This document shows, one piece after another, positions 8,372 to 16,561 of a DNA stretch of 64,000 nucleotides. This DNA is from a bacterium (GTDB lineage Bacteria; Patescibacteria; Microgenomatia; Levybacterales; UBA12049): contig JAJYDJ010000002.1 of NCBI GenBank assembly GCA_021777565.1, positions 124,001-188,000 of the forward strand, given 5' to 3'. How positions within the stretch are numbered: position 1 is the first letter of the stretch; every line of letters begins with the position of its first letter. The translations under genes were made by a program, and so were the position numbers. The notes beneath the pieces are model-generated. The model was not told the DNA's origin. It saw nothing but the letters and a program-made list of their open reading frames with translations, and ran no database searches.

Positions 8372-9313
8372 ATGAAAACCATAATCGCGCGAGTAAGAGA
8401 ACATGCCCGTGACGTCCTCAAGGATTCTTCAGACATACTGACCTTGGATACAAAAGCAATTGATACCAATCTTATCCCACGACTTGAAGAGCTCCACAAG
8501 GTGTGGACAAAGCTTCCTTTTACCAGAGGCCATCGACCGTTTGACCAGGACCTTGGACTTGTCGTGTTTTACAACGTCATGAATTTTTGTTTTCAGGACC
8601 CAAAAACCAAACATGAATATACCTACACTACCCAAGCAGGGAAAAAGTTGACACGCTCAACAGCCTTTTTTGATGCTCTTTCCGAGGCACCTGTTGACTG
8701 GAACGATCCAAAAGCAGTGCGCCGCATAACTCTTGAGAAATGGATGAAATGGACACAGCAATCAGATAAGAATGTGTTATATATGGGCAAAGAGCGTCTA
8801 GAAAAGGCAATAGGATTTGCCAACTTTCTTATAGAAAAAGGATATCCATCAGTGGTTGCTTTTGTTGAGGCCGATCAACTGGATGCACAAAACATGATAT
8901 ATGCCTTTATCGAAAGTGGATACTACGGAGATGAGTTCCTAAAGCGTGCGCAGCTTACTATTCGTTCGATTAATGAAATTATGATTGCGCACAGGCACCT
9001 CCATATCAAAAGAGTGGAGCTTTTAACCTGTATGGCAGACTATCGTCTTCCACAGGTGTTTTATAATACCGGCGTTGTCCTTCTGTCTGATAGATTAAAG
9101 AAAAGACTGCAAAACCAAGAAGAAATTCTTGATGGAAGTTCCGAAGAGAAGGCACTTCGTGCAACAGTTATTGTTGTTGGTGAGTATATAGCTAAGAAAA
9201 TGAATTTGCCCGAGGCAAGTATCGATAGGCTTTTATGGGAACTGTCTCAAGAGATGGCAAGTGAAGGGGAATTACCTATCCCACACATGCTTGTCGCTAC
9301 TGATAAGTACTAA
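8372..9313 (+). CDS. Queuosine-salvage hydrolase (Qng1 / DUF2419 family)
   Basis: 313 aa. The pattern of the Q_salvage family is visible through the length: a VVFYNVMNFCF segment (residues 64-74), a YMGKERLEKAIGFANFL helix (137-153), KRAQLTI (191-197), the signature MADYRLPQVF (221-230) with the conserved aspartate D223, and GSSEEKALRATVI (255-267). Characterised members release queuine base from queuosine 5'-monophosphate so that it can be re-inserted into tRNA. I therefore infer that this cell scavenges queuosine from its host or neighbours. No tgt gene is in the window to confirm the pathway. The gene has its own promoter and converges with the nuclease gene, overlapping it by 4 bp. Confidence 0.75.
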   Translation: MKTIIARVREHARDVLKDSSDILTLDTKAIDTNLIPRLEELHKVWTKLPFTRGHRPFDQDLGLVVFYNVMNFCFQDPKTKHEYTYTTQAGKKLTRSTAFFDALSEAPVDWNDPKAVRRITLEKWMKWTQQSDKNVLYMGKERLEKAIGFANFLIEKGYPSVVAFVEADQLDAQNMIYAFIESGYYGDEFLKRAQLTIRSINEIMIAHRHLHIKRVELLTCMADYRLPQVFYNTGVVLLSDRLKKRLQNQEEILDGSSEEKALRATVIVVGEYIAKKMNLPEASIDRLLWELSQEMASEGELPIPHMLVATDKY

Positions 9314-10176
9314 AGAATCACACTGTCATCTTCGTCTGTCCTGACATTTGGGATCACGTAAATATCTTGTCTAAAGTTATTCTCTCCAACAAATTCTGCC
9401 TCTCCTCGAAGCACTTTCTCATATGGCTCACAATGACTGCAGCCCCCGGTTTTACAGGTCAGTTTATTGAGTTTCCTCATCAACTGAATCTCCCTGGCAA
9501 TTTTCATGATAGTCTCATGTGCTTGCTGTGGATCGGGAAGCGCTGTCTCAACCATCCCATCGGGAAGACTAAGATACCAATAACTTGCTTTTGTGACAGT
9601 ACGTTTTTGGGTATTCATGACAAGAAGAAGATAGATTGGGAGTTGCAGTGAATCAACATTCTCCTGTTTTGTGCGATTAGTCTTAAAATCAATAATGTGG
9701 ACGCTGTCACTTTCTCCCAAATATTCTAACCAGTCAATTTTCCCACAAAGAATGATGCCTTCGGTTTCTGAGATAAAGTAATGAGGAAGATCTTCTTTAA
9801 TTTTCACAGACAGTTTCTTTAAGGGGCCTGGATTATTGAATACATTGGCGAGCATATCAATGCCTCTTTGTTTTGTTGTTTCTTCAAGGTCTTGGCTGAA
9901 AAATCCACCTTTTCGTCCACTCACTTTCTCCCACGCATGCTCGAATCTGGCCAACAGTGGCTCATCAAAGCGTTTCTCAACCGGGAGGACAGAAAGGGAT
10001 TCCAGGACTTCGTGAATAGCTGTCCCAAGCGAGAGGCTTGGTGCGGTAATCTGTAATTTGTGTCCTGTTTTTGGATCTTTATAGACATCATGGAGGTAGT
10101 AGAGTCGTGGACACTTTAAGTAGTTAGAAATTGAACTATGAGAAAGCCAGAGAGCGCTAAATTTATCGATTGCCAT
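9310..10176 (-). CDS. RecB/Cas4-like PD-(D/E)XK nuclease with four cysteines
   Basis: 288 aa. The nuclease core is complete: GTAIHEVLE (H55), GKIDWLE (D148), IIDFKTNR (D163, K165) and the QLPIYLL helix (Q178, Y182). One cysteine near the N-terminus (C22, in KCPRLYY) and three near the C-terminus (C241, C246, C249) match the arrangement that binds a 4Fe-4S cluster in AddB and Cas4 nucleases. No cas gene or CRISPR array is near, so a role in general DNA repair or end processing is more likely than adaptation. The start at 10176 has a TGTTATACT box 6 nt upstream. Confidence 0.8.
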   Translation of the reverse strand: MAIDKFSALWLSHSSISNYLKCPRLYYLHDVYKDPKTGHKLQITAPSLSLGTAIHEVLESLSVLPVEKRFDEPLLARFEHAWEKVSGRKGGFFSQDLEETTKQRGIDMLANVFNNPGPLKKLSVKIKEDLPHYFISETEGIILCGKIDWLEYLGESDSVHIIDFKTNRTKQENVDSLQLPIYLLLVMNTQKRTVTKASYWYLSLPDGMVETALPDPQQAHETIMKIAREIQLMRKLNKLTCKTGGCSHCEPYEKVLRGEAEFVGENNFRQDIYVIPNVRTDEDDSVIL

Positions 10177-10182
10177 GCCCCC

Positions 10183-10188
10183 AGTATA
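10183..10188 (-). promoter_or_regulatory. Extended -10 promoter of the RecB-like nuclease gene
   Basis: TGT-TATACT on the minus strand with a 6-nt gap to the ATG: leaderless type. Confidence 0.65.
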
Positions 10189-10218
10189 ACATAGGGTAAG
10201 TGGTGGGCAAGTAGGGAG

Positions 10219-10746
10219 TTAGGGAACATTACACACAATACCTTTTTGTAGTTTGTGAATATTATAGGCGGCCGTAATACACAGGAGGAGTGTAGAAAGA
10301 AACATGATATCTGTATTGTGAGTGACAAAAAAAGTAGCCCCCGCAGAACTTCCCAGAAGTGCAATAAGAGAGAAACCGCATGAGGTACACCCGCTATTTA
10401 CCAGAGCGAGCATACCAATCCCTCCGACAGACCAGGTCGTTTTACCGACCCTTTCAAGCTGCAAGATAACTTCAATAACAAGGGCAAGGTTAATACCAGT
10501 AAGAAGGGCAGTTACCCAGAAAAGGACTTCCCCAAAAAGATCATGGGGCATCCAGTGGCTCATTAGAATTTGAAAAATAACAGATGCTTTTACACTTAGA
10601 GTCGTGTGAAGTGTCAGTGCGTTAGTACTGATCCGCCAGGTAGCAATAACCGCAGCAAGAAAAACAAAAATGAAGCTTAATACACAAGCCATCACATAAA
10701 AACGAGTGGCTAACACAGTTGGGAGCTTCATGAGATAGTGTTTCAT
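10219..10746 (-). CDS. Four-helix membrane protein with CxxC motif, function unknown
   Basis: 175 aa from the chosen start. Four to five hydrophobic segments; the most striking feature is GCTSCGFSLIALLG at the start of the third, a Cys-x-x-Cys within a membrane helix, preceded by LVNS. The frame stays open upstream to 10839, but that longer form would overlap the start of the divergent dehydrogenase gene and its promoter. The ATG at 10746 follows a GATACT box (10756-10761) by 9 nt and is preferred; a further ATG at 10731 is possible. I do not recognise the family. The CxxC suggests metal binding or thiol redox chemistry in the membrane. Confidence 0.6.
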   Translation of the reverse strand: MKHYLMKLPTVLATRFYVMACVLSFIFVFLAAVIATWRISTNALTLHTTLSVKASVIFQILMSHWMPHDLFGEVLFWVTALLTGINLALVIEVILQLERVGKTTWSVGGIGMLALVNSGCTSCGFSLIALLGSSAGATFFVTHNTDIMFLSTLLLCITAAYNIHKLQKGIVCNVP

Positions 10747-10791
10747 CCTCTGTAGAGTATCCCAAATCTGGACAGAGTACGTCAACGAGCG

Positions 10792-10797
10792 TACAAT
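10792..10797 (+). promoter_or_regulatory. -10 box of the 2-hydroxyacid dehydrogenase gene
   Basis: TACAAT ending 8 nt before the ATG at 10806. Confidence 0.5.
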
Positions 10798-10805
10798 AAA
10801 AACAT

Positions 10806-11822
10806 ATGGCAAAGATCTTGTGCTTTGAGGCAGATTCATGGGAGCAAGAGGCGCTGACGCAAGGGTTAACAGGTCATGAGGTCGTATTTATTTCTGAGCC
10901 ACTCAGTGTGGAAACTTCGCTGACACCAGAACAGCTTCAGGCTGAAGTCATCTGTACTTTTATCTACTCACAAATTACAAAAGAAGTTATAGAGAAATTC
11001 CCGCAACTCAAGCTTATCGTTACTCGTTCAACAGGCTTTGATCATATCGATCTCGCTGCTGCAAAAGAAAAAAATATCGTAGTGAGTAATGTCCCCAAGT
11101 ATGGTATTCATACAGTTTCTGAACACACCTGGGCACTTTTGTTAGCATTGTCTCGTAAAATTATCCCATCAGTTGAACACACCAAGAAAGGAAATTTCTT
11201 ACTTGAAGGGTTGGCTGGTGTTGACCTGTTTGGCAAGACTCTTGGGGTAGTTGGGACAGGAAATATTGGGGCTGTGGTTGCAGAATATGGGATTGCTTTT
11301 GGTATGAAAGTTGTTGCATACAACAGAAGTCCAAGACCAGAGTTGGTTGCAAAAGGAGTGCAGTATGTGACTTTTGAAGAGCTTTTGGGACAATCAGATT
11401 TTATCTCGTTCCATCTTCCTTTAACTGCTGAGACCAATCATCTGTTGAATATGCAAAATATGCATCTGGTGAAAAAAGGCGCATTTATTATCAATGCTTC
11501 TCGTGGGGCAGTTATCGAGACAGAAGCGCTTGTAGAGCTCTTGCAACAGAAAGTTGTTCGCGCGGCAGGCCTTGATGTACTGGAAGGTGAGTGTGAAATT
11601 CATGAAGAAAGAGAGCTCCTCTCAGAAAAGTTCCTTGCAAACTGTGATATGAAGACACAACTCCTGGATCATCAACTTCTCATGCGTGATGATGTCATTA
11701 TTACGCCTCATAATGCATTCCATTCAGAGGAGAGTATTAAGGCAATCGCACAAACCTCAATAGAGGATATAACCAGCTTTTTGGCAGGTACACCTCAGAA
11801 CCAGGTGGTGGTAGAGAAGTAA
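10806..11822 (+). CDS. D-isomer-specific 2-hydroxyacid dehydrogenase (D-lactate dehydrogenase-like)
   Basis: 338 aa. The NAD-binding Rossmann motif GVVGTGNIGAVVA is present in the middle, with the family's N-terminal segments STGFDHIDLAAAK and the SEHTWALLLALSRKI helix. Catalytic residues fit the family: Arg in INASRGA, Glu in GLDVLEGE and His in TPHNAF. The long insert with ELLSEKFLANCDMKT after the Glu resembles D-lactate dehydrogenases, so reduction of pyruvate to D-lactate with NADH is the likeliest reaction, which suits a fermenting cell. The next gene starts 3 nt after the stop and is probably cotranscribed. Confidence 0.85.
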   Translation: MAKILCFEADSWEQEALTQGLTGHEVVFISEPLSVETSLTPEQLQAEVICTFIYSQITKEVIEKFPQLKLIVTRSTGFDHIDLAAAKEKNIVVSNVPKYGIHTVSEHTWALLLALSRKIIPSVEHTKKGNFLLEGLAGVDLFGKTLGVVGTGNIGAVVAEYGIAFGMKVVAYNRSPRPELVAKGVQYVTFEELLGQSDFISFHLPLTAETNHLLNMQNMHLVKKGAFIINASRGAVIETEALVELLQQKVVRAAGLDVLEGECEIHEERELLSEKFLANCDMKTQLLDHQLLMRDDVIITPHNAFHSEESIKAIAQTSIEDITSFLAGTPQNQVVVEK

Positions 11823-11825
11823 CGT

Positions 11826-13409
11826 ATGGAAAGCACACCGCAACAAGCAAGTCTTACCCATCTCTCCTTGGCGCTCATTCACGCGTTTAGTCAGAAATCT
11901 ATTGAAAGTGATGAAGAGAAGATCACTGTTAATAGACTTGTCTCGGAAATTGCTTCTTGGTATGAAAAACTGCGCAATTCAATGGAGCTCTCTGACGACA
12001 GTGTTATATTGCGTAATGCCATTGAGCGCATTTTAAAACGAAGACTGCTTTTGGGGGGGACAGGTGAAAAGATTGCTGAACCGCTTCTTAGAGAGCTTAT
12101 TTGGGCACGATATTTCCCTGATAATTCCTTGCCCGAGAGGTTAATCAATGAAGTAGCAGGAACGATTGATATCTTTTTGGACCTCAAGCATAAAACGCTT
12201 GAAAAGCACCACATCTCAGAAATCATGGTCAATGATTGGATTTTGAACTTACTCTCTTCACAAATTTCTCTGACCTTAGTTCCGAATAAAGAACGTCAGG
12301 CAATGAATAACTTTATGTACCACATCCTGTCTCAAGGGGTAGAGATAGAGGATGACACAGAGGAAACAAAAAATGTTCAAGTGTTCCTTGCAGTCAGACG
12401 ATCCTTTGCAAAGGATGACCGGGCTTTTTTGCGATACTATTTATTCTTACAACTTTTCCCTGAGTTTGATAGGTCACACGTAGGAGAAGTGGCCGCAGCA
12501 TTCCCAAAAGCAATAGCCGAAATTACCAGACAGCTAGAGTATCCATTAAAAGAAAAAATTCTTATCCGCGTGAAACGATTAACACCAATCTTTACGATTC
12601 TTTTTGATGTTTTGGAGAAATATCATGGCAAGATTACCCCCCTTCTCTCCCAACCTGATAGTTTTGCAAAAGCAGTTTTTGAAGCATGTGACGTTCGATA
12701 TACAGAGATTAAAGCACGCGTACAACGCACTATTGTCAGAAGTATTATTTTCTTGATCTTAACTAAAGTCGCCTTTGCTTTTGCCATCGAGGGGACATAT
12801 GACGTGTATATGTATGGATCGATCCAAATGAAAGAGCTGATCATCAATATCATTGCACCGCCGCTTCTGATGATTATTGCCAGCTTCTTTATCAAGACCC
12901 CTGGAACTGAAAATAGTCGTAAGATTCTTCAAAAAATTACTCAGGTACTTTTTGAAGAGAAGCCGCGACTATTACCAGTGCTGCGAATTCGCTTGAAGAG
13001 GCAGTCAAAAAATCCATTAATGACAACTATATTTGCTGTCCTTTGGCTTGCTACGTTTGGCTTGAGCTTTGGACTTATTCTTTGGGGACTTGATAAGTTA
13101 AACTTTAACCCGGTAAGCCAGATTGTATTCATCTTCTTTATCACGATTGTTTCATTCCTGGCCTATCGTATTATGATTATTGCAAGAAGTTACACCATTG
13201 AAGTGACGCAAGGTGTTCTGACCCCAATTGTCGACTTACTCTTTATTCCAGTCGTAAAGATCGGCATGCGCCTGACTGATGGTATTTCACAAATTAACCC
13301 ATTTGTACTCTTGTTTGATTTCCTCATTGAGGCGCCGTTTAAGACAATCTTTGGATTTTTTGAGCAACTTTTCTCATACCTTCACACCAAGAGAGAAGAG
13401 CTCGAGTAA
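11826..13409 (+). CDS. Large membrane protein of unknown function
   Basis: 527 aa; not recognised. Residues 1-300 are soluble, helical and charged. The C-terminal part has about four to five hydrophobic segments (near 308-328, 340-358, 408-430, 442-462, and a weaker pair before the end). An LEKHHISEIMVNDWI segment and a YDVYMYGSIQMKELIINIIAPP segment are striking but match no domain I know. It is joined to the dehydrogenase gene by a 3-nt gap, so a role linked to it is possible but unproved. Probably a lineage-specific conserved protein. Confidence 0.7.
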   Translation: MESTPQQASLTHLSLALIHAFSQKSIESDEEKITVNRLVSEIASWYEKLRNSMELSDDSVILRNAIERILKRRLLLGGTGEKIAEPLLRELIWARYFPDNSLPERLINEVAGTIDIFLDLKHKTLEKHHISEIMVNDWILNLLSSQISLTLVPNKERQAMNNFMYHILSQGVEIEDDTEETKNVQVFLAVRRSFAKDDRAFLRYYLFLQLFPEFDRSHVGEVAAAFPKAIAEITRQLEYPLKEKILIRVKRLTPIFTILFDVLEKYHGKITPLLSQPDSFAKAVFEACDVRYTEIKARVQRTIVRSIIFLILTKVAFAFAIEGTYDVYMYGSIQMKELIINIIAPPLLMIIASFFIKTPGTENSRKILQKITQVLFEEKPRLLPVLRIRLKRQSKNPLMTTIFAVLWLATFGLSFGLILWGLDKLNFNPVSQIVFIFFITIVSFLAYRIMIIARSYTIEVTQGVLTPIVDLLFIPVVKIGMRLTDGISQINPFVLLFDFLIEAPFKTIFGFFEQLFSYLHTKREELE

Positions 13410-13470
13410 CAGTTTGTATTACTTTGACCCCTTGATTAAATGTCTCTGTGAGGTGTACAACTAATACGCT

Positions 13471-13794
13471 ATGGCATATAAAACAGTAACTGACGCCACC
13501 TTCCAATCAGACGTTCTCAAATCACCAACTCCAGTTGTCGTTGATTTCTGGGCTCCTTGGTGTGGCCCCTGCCGCATTGTTGGCCCTATCATTGAGCAGC
13601 TTGCTGAAGAATATGGTGACAAAGTTGTTGTCGCAAAAATTGATGTAGATGAAAATCCTCAAACTGCTTCTCAATACGGGGTCATGAGCATCCCAACAAT
13701 TGCCTTCTTCAAAGGAGGACAACCAGTGAAAACAGTGATTGGCGCACAGCCAAAAGAAGTTCTCAAGAAAGCAATTGACGAATTGCTTGGTTAA
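13471..13794 (+). CDS. trxA: Thioredoxin
   Basis: 107 aa, normal length. It has the active site WCGPC (in FWAPWCGPCRI), the conserved KIDVDENP strand and the cis-proline MSIPT loop. It reduces disulfides in cytoplasmic proteins. The thioredoxin reductase gene follows 19 nt downstream, so both halves of the system are made together. A possible promoter upstream is TTGATT (13432-13437) with TACAAC (13456-13461). Confidence 0.97.
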   Translation: MAYKTVTDATFQSDVLKSPTPVVVDFWAPWCGPCRIVGPIIEQLAEEYGDKVVVAKIDVDENPQTASQYGVMSIPTIAFFKGGQPVKTVIGAQPKEVLKKAIDELLG

Positions 13795-13813
13795 GCTTCA
13801 CAATACAGTCAGT

Positions 13814-14725
13814 ATGTACGATATCCTTATTATTGGTTCTGGACCTTCTGGTTTAACTGCTGCCATTTATGCGACCCGTGCAGGCCTTAAGACATTGGTT
13901 ATTGCTGGTGTCCCCTGGGGTGGTCAACTGCAATTGACGACAGAGGTAGAAAACTTCCCGGGATTTCCTGATGGCATTTTGGGGCCAGAGCTCATGAACA
14001 ATATGCGCAAACAGGCAGAGAAGTTTGGAACAGAGTTTGTTGATGCGGCAATGGACCCTACTGATTTCTCAACTCAAAAAGGGACGTTTACTGTTACAGC
14101 AGATGGGAAGACATATCAGGGGAGAGCAGTGTTAATTGCAACCGGTGCCGATGCGAAGACAATTGGAGTAGACGGAGAGAAAGAGCTGACAGGACATGGT
14201 ATTTCTTACTGTGCTACTTGTGATGGTGCCTTTTTCCGTAACAAAAATATTATTGTTGTGGGAGGCGGGGATAGTGCGATGGAAGAAGCACTGTTTTTAA
14301 CAAACTTTGCATCTAGCGTAACGATAGTGCATAGAAGAGATGAATTTAAAGCGTCACAAATTATGCTCGAAAGAGCAAAACAGCACCCCAAGATTAAAAT
14401 CCTCACAAACAAGCAAATCGTCAAAGTAGAAGGACAGGGGAGAGTTGAAGGGGTTGTACTAAAAGACACGGTAAGTGGGGTAGAGGAGCCTATGGCAATT
14501 GATGGCATTTTTGTAGCAATCGGACATCAACCAAATAGTAAGGTATTTCAAGGAGTTACGGTCAATGAAACAGGCTATGTACAAGCGATGCATGGGACAA
14601 ATACGAATATTGAAGGAGTTTTTGTAGCAGGGGATGTACAGGACGATCACTATCGCCAAGCAATCACCGCGGCAGGATTTGGTGCTATGGCTGCTATCGA
14701 TATAGAGAAGTGGCTAAGAAAGTAG
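13814..14725 (+). CDS. trxB: Thioredoxin reductase
   Basis: 303 aa from the chosen ATG. It has the FAD-binding GSGPSGLTAAIYA motif at the N-terminus, the redox pair CATC in SYCATCDGAFF, the NADPH-binding GGGDSAMEEALF and HRRDEF segments, and a C-terminal FAD segment with FVAGDVQDDHYRQAITAAGFG. It transfers electrons from NADPH through FAD to thioredoxin. The frame is open further upstream into trxA, but family members begin at the MYDILIIGSG strand, which fixes the start. Confidence 0.96.
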   Translation: MYDILIIGSGPSGLTAAIYATRAGLKTLVIAGVPWGGQLQLTTEVENFPGFPDGILGPELMNNMRKQAEKFGTEFVDAAMDPTDFSTQKGTFTVTADGKTYQGRAVLIATGADAKTIGVDGEKELTGHGISYCATCDGAFFRNKNIIVVGGGDSAMEEALFLTNFASSVTIVHRRDEFKASQIMLERAKQHPKIKILTNKQIVKVEGQGRVEGVVLKDTVSGVEEPMAIDGIFVAIGHQPNSKVFQGVTVNETGYVQAMHGTNTNIEGVFVAGDVQDDHYRQAITAAGFGAMAAIDIEKWLRK

Positions 14726-14816
14726 GGAAGGGAAAGAGTAGGCTTCTGTAGAGTAAGGAAACCAGCATATACCCTCATTTGATATAGTTTGTTATCGTTC
14801 TCCTCTGCTCAATCGC

Positions 14817-14845
14817 TTGACAGCATATCAGTGTACTAGTATAGT
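14817..14845 (+). promoter_or_regulatory. Promoter of the TrpR-like regulator gene
   Basis: TTGACA (14817-14822), 17 bp spacer, TATAGT (14840-14845). Unlike most promoters here it leaves about 10 nt of leader with an AAAGGAG ribosome binding site (14850-14856) before the ATG at 14863. The rest of the 137-bp gap after trxB shows nothing I can name. Confidence 0.75.
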
Positions 14846-14862
14846 AGACAAAGGAGTATCAT

Positions 14863-15111
14863 ATGAATGAACTTGAAGATTTGATCAAAGAGGTCCAGTG
14901 GGCACAGAAAAACCAACAACTTGAGAACCTGTTAGAAGGTTTACTGACACCAGCTGAAATTCGAGAATTTTCACAACGACTTGAAATTATTAAGCTTTTG
15001 AAAAAAGGAATCCCACAACACGAAATTGCTGCACGACTGAAAGTCGGTGTCGCGACAGTGAGTCGTGGGGCGAAGGAAATTCTGTTGGGTCGGTTCGAGA
15101 CAGTAAGCTAG
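14863..15111 (+). CDS. TrpR/YerC-YecD family DNA-binding protein
   Basis: 82 aa, all helical. It has the TrpR-like layout: a first helix pair (LTPAEIREFSQRLEIIKLL) and a helix-turn-helix at about residues 48-72 (GIPQHEIAARLKVGVATVSR). Bacillus YerC and relatives belong to this family. It sits before a tRNA-binding domain gene and trpS, so regulation of tryptophan or tRNA charging is tempting, but the YerC group lacks proven tryptophan binding. It is one of few genes here with a clear ribosome binding site. Confidence 0.85.
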   Translation: MNELEDLIKEVQWAQKNQQLENLLEGLLTPAEIREFSQRLEIIKLLKKGIPQHEIAARLKVGVATVSRGAKEILLGRFETVS

Positions 15112-15119
15112 CGATCTGA

Positions 15120-15125
15120 TACAAT
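15120..15125 (+). promoter_or_regulatory. Extended -10 promoter of the tRNA-binding protein gene
   Basis: TGA-TACAAT ending 6 nt before the ATG at 15132; leaderless type. Confidence 0.55.
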
Positions 15126-15131
15126 ACGCGT

Positions 15132-15521
15132 ATGATTACTATTGACGATTTTGCAAAAGTTGAAGTCAGAGTGGGTACTCTTCTGGAAGTTACTAAAGTT
15201 CCAGAAGCGGATCGACTGTTGCAGCTGATTTTTGACTTTGGTCCCCTCCCTGCAGAGCCACTGGAGATTGAACTGTTACCAGAGTTGACAGAAAAATATC
15301 CAGGTCGACAGGTGAGGCAAATTATGTCTGCAATTGCAGGATTCTTCCCAGATCCATCTGTGCTTGTTGGTAAACAAATTGCCGTCTGTACCAATCTTGA
15401 GCCCAGAAAATTTAAAGGATATGTCTCTCAGGGCATGATCTTGGCTCTTGGCGATGAAGAGACAGGACTGAGTCTACTCATCCCTGAAAAACCAGTTGAA
15501 CCAGGTGCAAAATTACACTAA
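15132..15521 (+). CDS. Stand-alone tRNA-binding domain (EMAP/MetRS C-terminal type)
   Basis: 129 aa forming one OB-fold. The family signs are the start IDDFAKVEVRVGTLLEVTKVPEADRLL (split here as landmarks VRVG and VPEADRL), KQIAVCTNLEPRKFKGYVSQGMILA near the middle (landmarks VCTNLEPRK and SQGMILA) and a closing KPVEPGAK. This domain is normally the C-terminal part of methionyl-tRNA synthetase. The metG product in this window (40204-41616, 470 aa) lacks it, so I infer that this protein acts in trans with MetRS. A CsaA-like chaperone role is the alternative. It is followed 3 nt later by trpS. Confidence 0.85.
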   Translation: MITIDDFAKVEVRVGTLLEVTKVPEADRLLQLIFDFGPLPAEPLEIELLPELTEKYPGRQVRQIMSAIAGFFPDPSVLVGKQIAVCTNLEPRKFKGYVSQGMILALGDEETGLSLLIPEKPVEPGAKLH

Positions 15522-15524
15522 TTT

Positions 15525-16523
15525 ATGAAAAAAAGAATATTAACGGGAGATACGCCTACTGGCAAATTGCATATCGGGCATTATGTTGGAACACTGAAAA
15601 ATCGTGTTGCCCTGCAAGATGAATATGAAGAATTTATTATCCTTGCTGATACCCATGCCTTGTCAACATTAAGTGGGAATCCTCGAGTTATTCAAGGACA
15701 TACTCTCTCTGTTCTTCTTGCAAACTTGGCAGTAGGCCTTGACCCTGAAAAAGTGCATTTCTTTGCGGAGTCATTAATCCCAGAAATTTATGAAATGGCT
15801 GCAATCTTTTCAATGTATGTGTCTCATAACCGCGCACTGCGCAATCCAACAGTAAAAGATGAAATCACGATGAAAGGGCTTGGAGACCGGTTTAGTCTTG
15901 GGTTTGTGAACTATCCAATTTTCCAAGCTGCAGATATTCTTTGTGTCAAAGCAGATTTAGTCCCTGTTGGGAAAGATCAAGAGGCTCACATTGAACAAAC
16001 TCGAGAATTGGCTCGTGAAATGAATAGGATCGCTGGGAGTGAAGTTTTCCCAGAACCAGAGGGGCTTATTGGTGAAATTGGTAAATTGGTTGGTACTGAT
16101 GGAAATCCCAAAATGGGTAAAAGTCTCGGGAATACGATCTACTTAGGAGCGACTACTGATGAGATAAAAGAAAAAGTAATGAGCATGTATACTGACCCCA
16201 ATCGTATTCATGCAAGCGACCCCGGAAAAGTAGAAGGGAATCCCGTATTTATTTACTTAGATGCGTTTAAGACGCCTGAGGATGAAGAGCAAATAGCTCA
16301 GTTCAAACAAGCCTATACACAAGGCCATGTGGGAGATGTGGAAGTCAAAACATATTTGGTCGGCGTATTGGATCGTTTTATGGCACCTATTAGAGAGCGA
16401 ATGGAGAAATATAATAATGAAAAGTTACTCCTTGAAATTTTGCATGCAGGTTCCAAAACGACACAGGGAGAAGCACAAAAAAACCTTGAAGAAGTTAAAA
16501 AAATTATTGGATTTGTTTATTAA
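15525..16523 (+). CDS. trpS: Tryptophan--tRNA ligase
   Basis: 332 aa class Ic synthetase. The HIGH motif is intact (LHIGH, residues 15-19). The KMSKS loop reads KMGKS (196-200), a known variant in bacterial TrpRS. The TrpRS-specific GDTPTGKLH start and the PVGKDQEAHIEQTREL segment are present. It charges tRNA-Trp. A TACACT box lies 5 nt before the ATG, overlapping the end of the previous gene, so it may also be transcribed on its own. Confidence 0.95.
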   Translation: MKKRILTGDTPTGKLHIGHYVGTLKNRVALQDEYEEFIILADTHALSTLSGNPRVIQGHTLSVLLANLAVGLDPEKVHFFAESLIPEIYEMAAIFSMYVSHNRALRNPTVKDEITMKGLGDRFSLGFVNYPIFQAADILCVKADLVPVGKDQEAHIEQTRELAREMNRIAGSEVFPEPEGLIGEIGKLVGTDGNPKMGKSLGNTIYLGATTDEIKEKVMSMYTDPNRIHASDPGKVEGNPVFIYLDAFKTPEDEEQIAQFKQAYTQGHVGDVEVKTYLVGVLDRFMAPIRERMEKYNNEKLLLEILHAGSKTTQGEAQKNLEEVKKIIGFVY

Positions 16524-16549
16524 AGAGTGGACATCTTCCCTCAGTTTGT

Positions 16550-16555
16550 TATGAT
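16550..16555 (+). promoter_or_regulatory. Extended -10 promoter of mutY
   Basis: TGT-TATGAT ending 6 nt before the ATG at 16562. Confidence 0.55.
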
Positions 16556-16561
16556 TGCCCC

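Noticed and set aside
10747..10839. Longer N-terminus of the CxxC membrane protein
   Set aside because: Would overlap the divergent dehydrogenase start and promoter; the later ATG has its own -10-like box.
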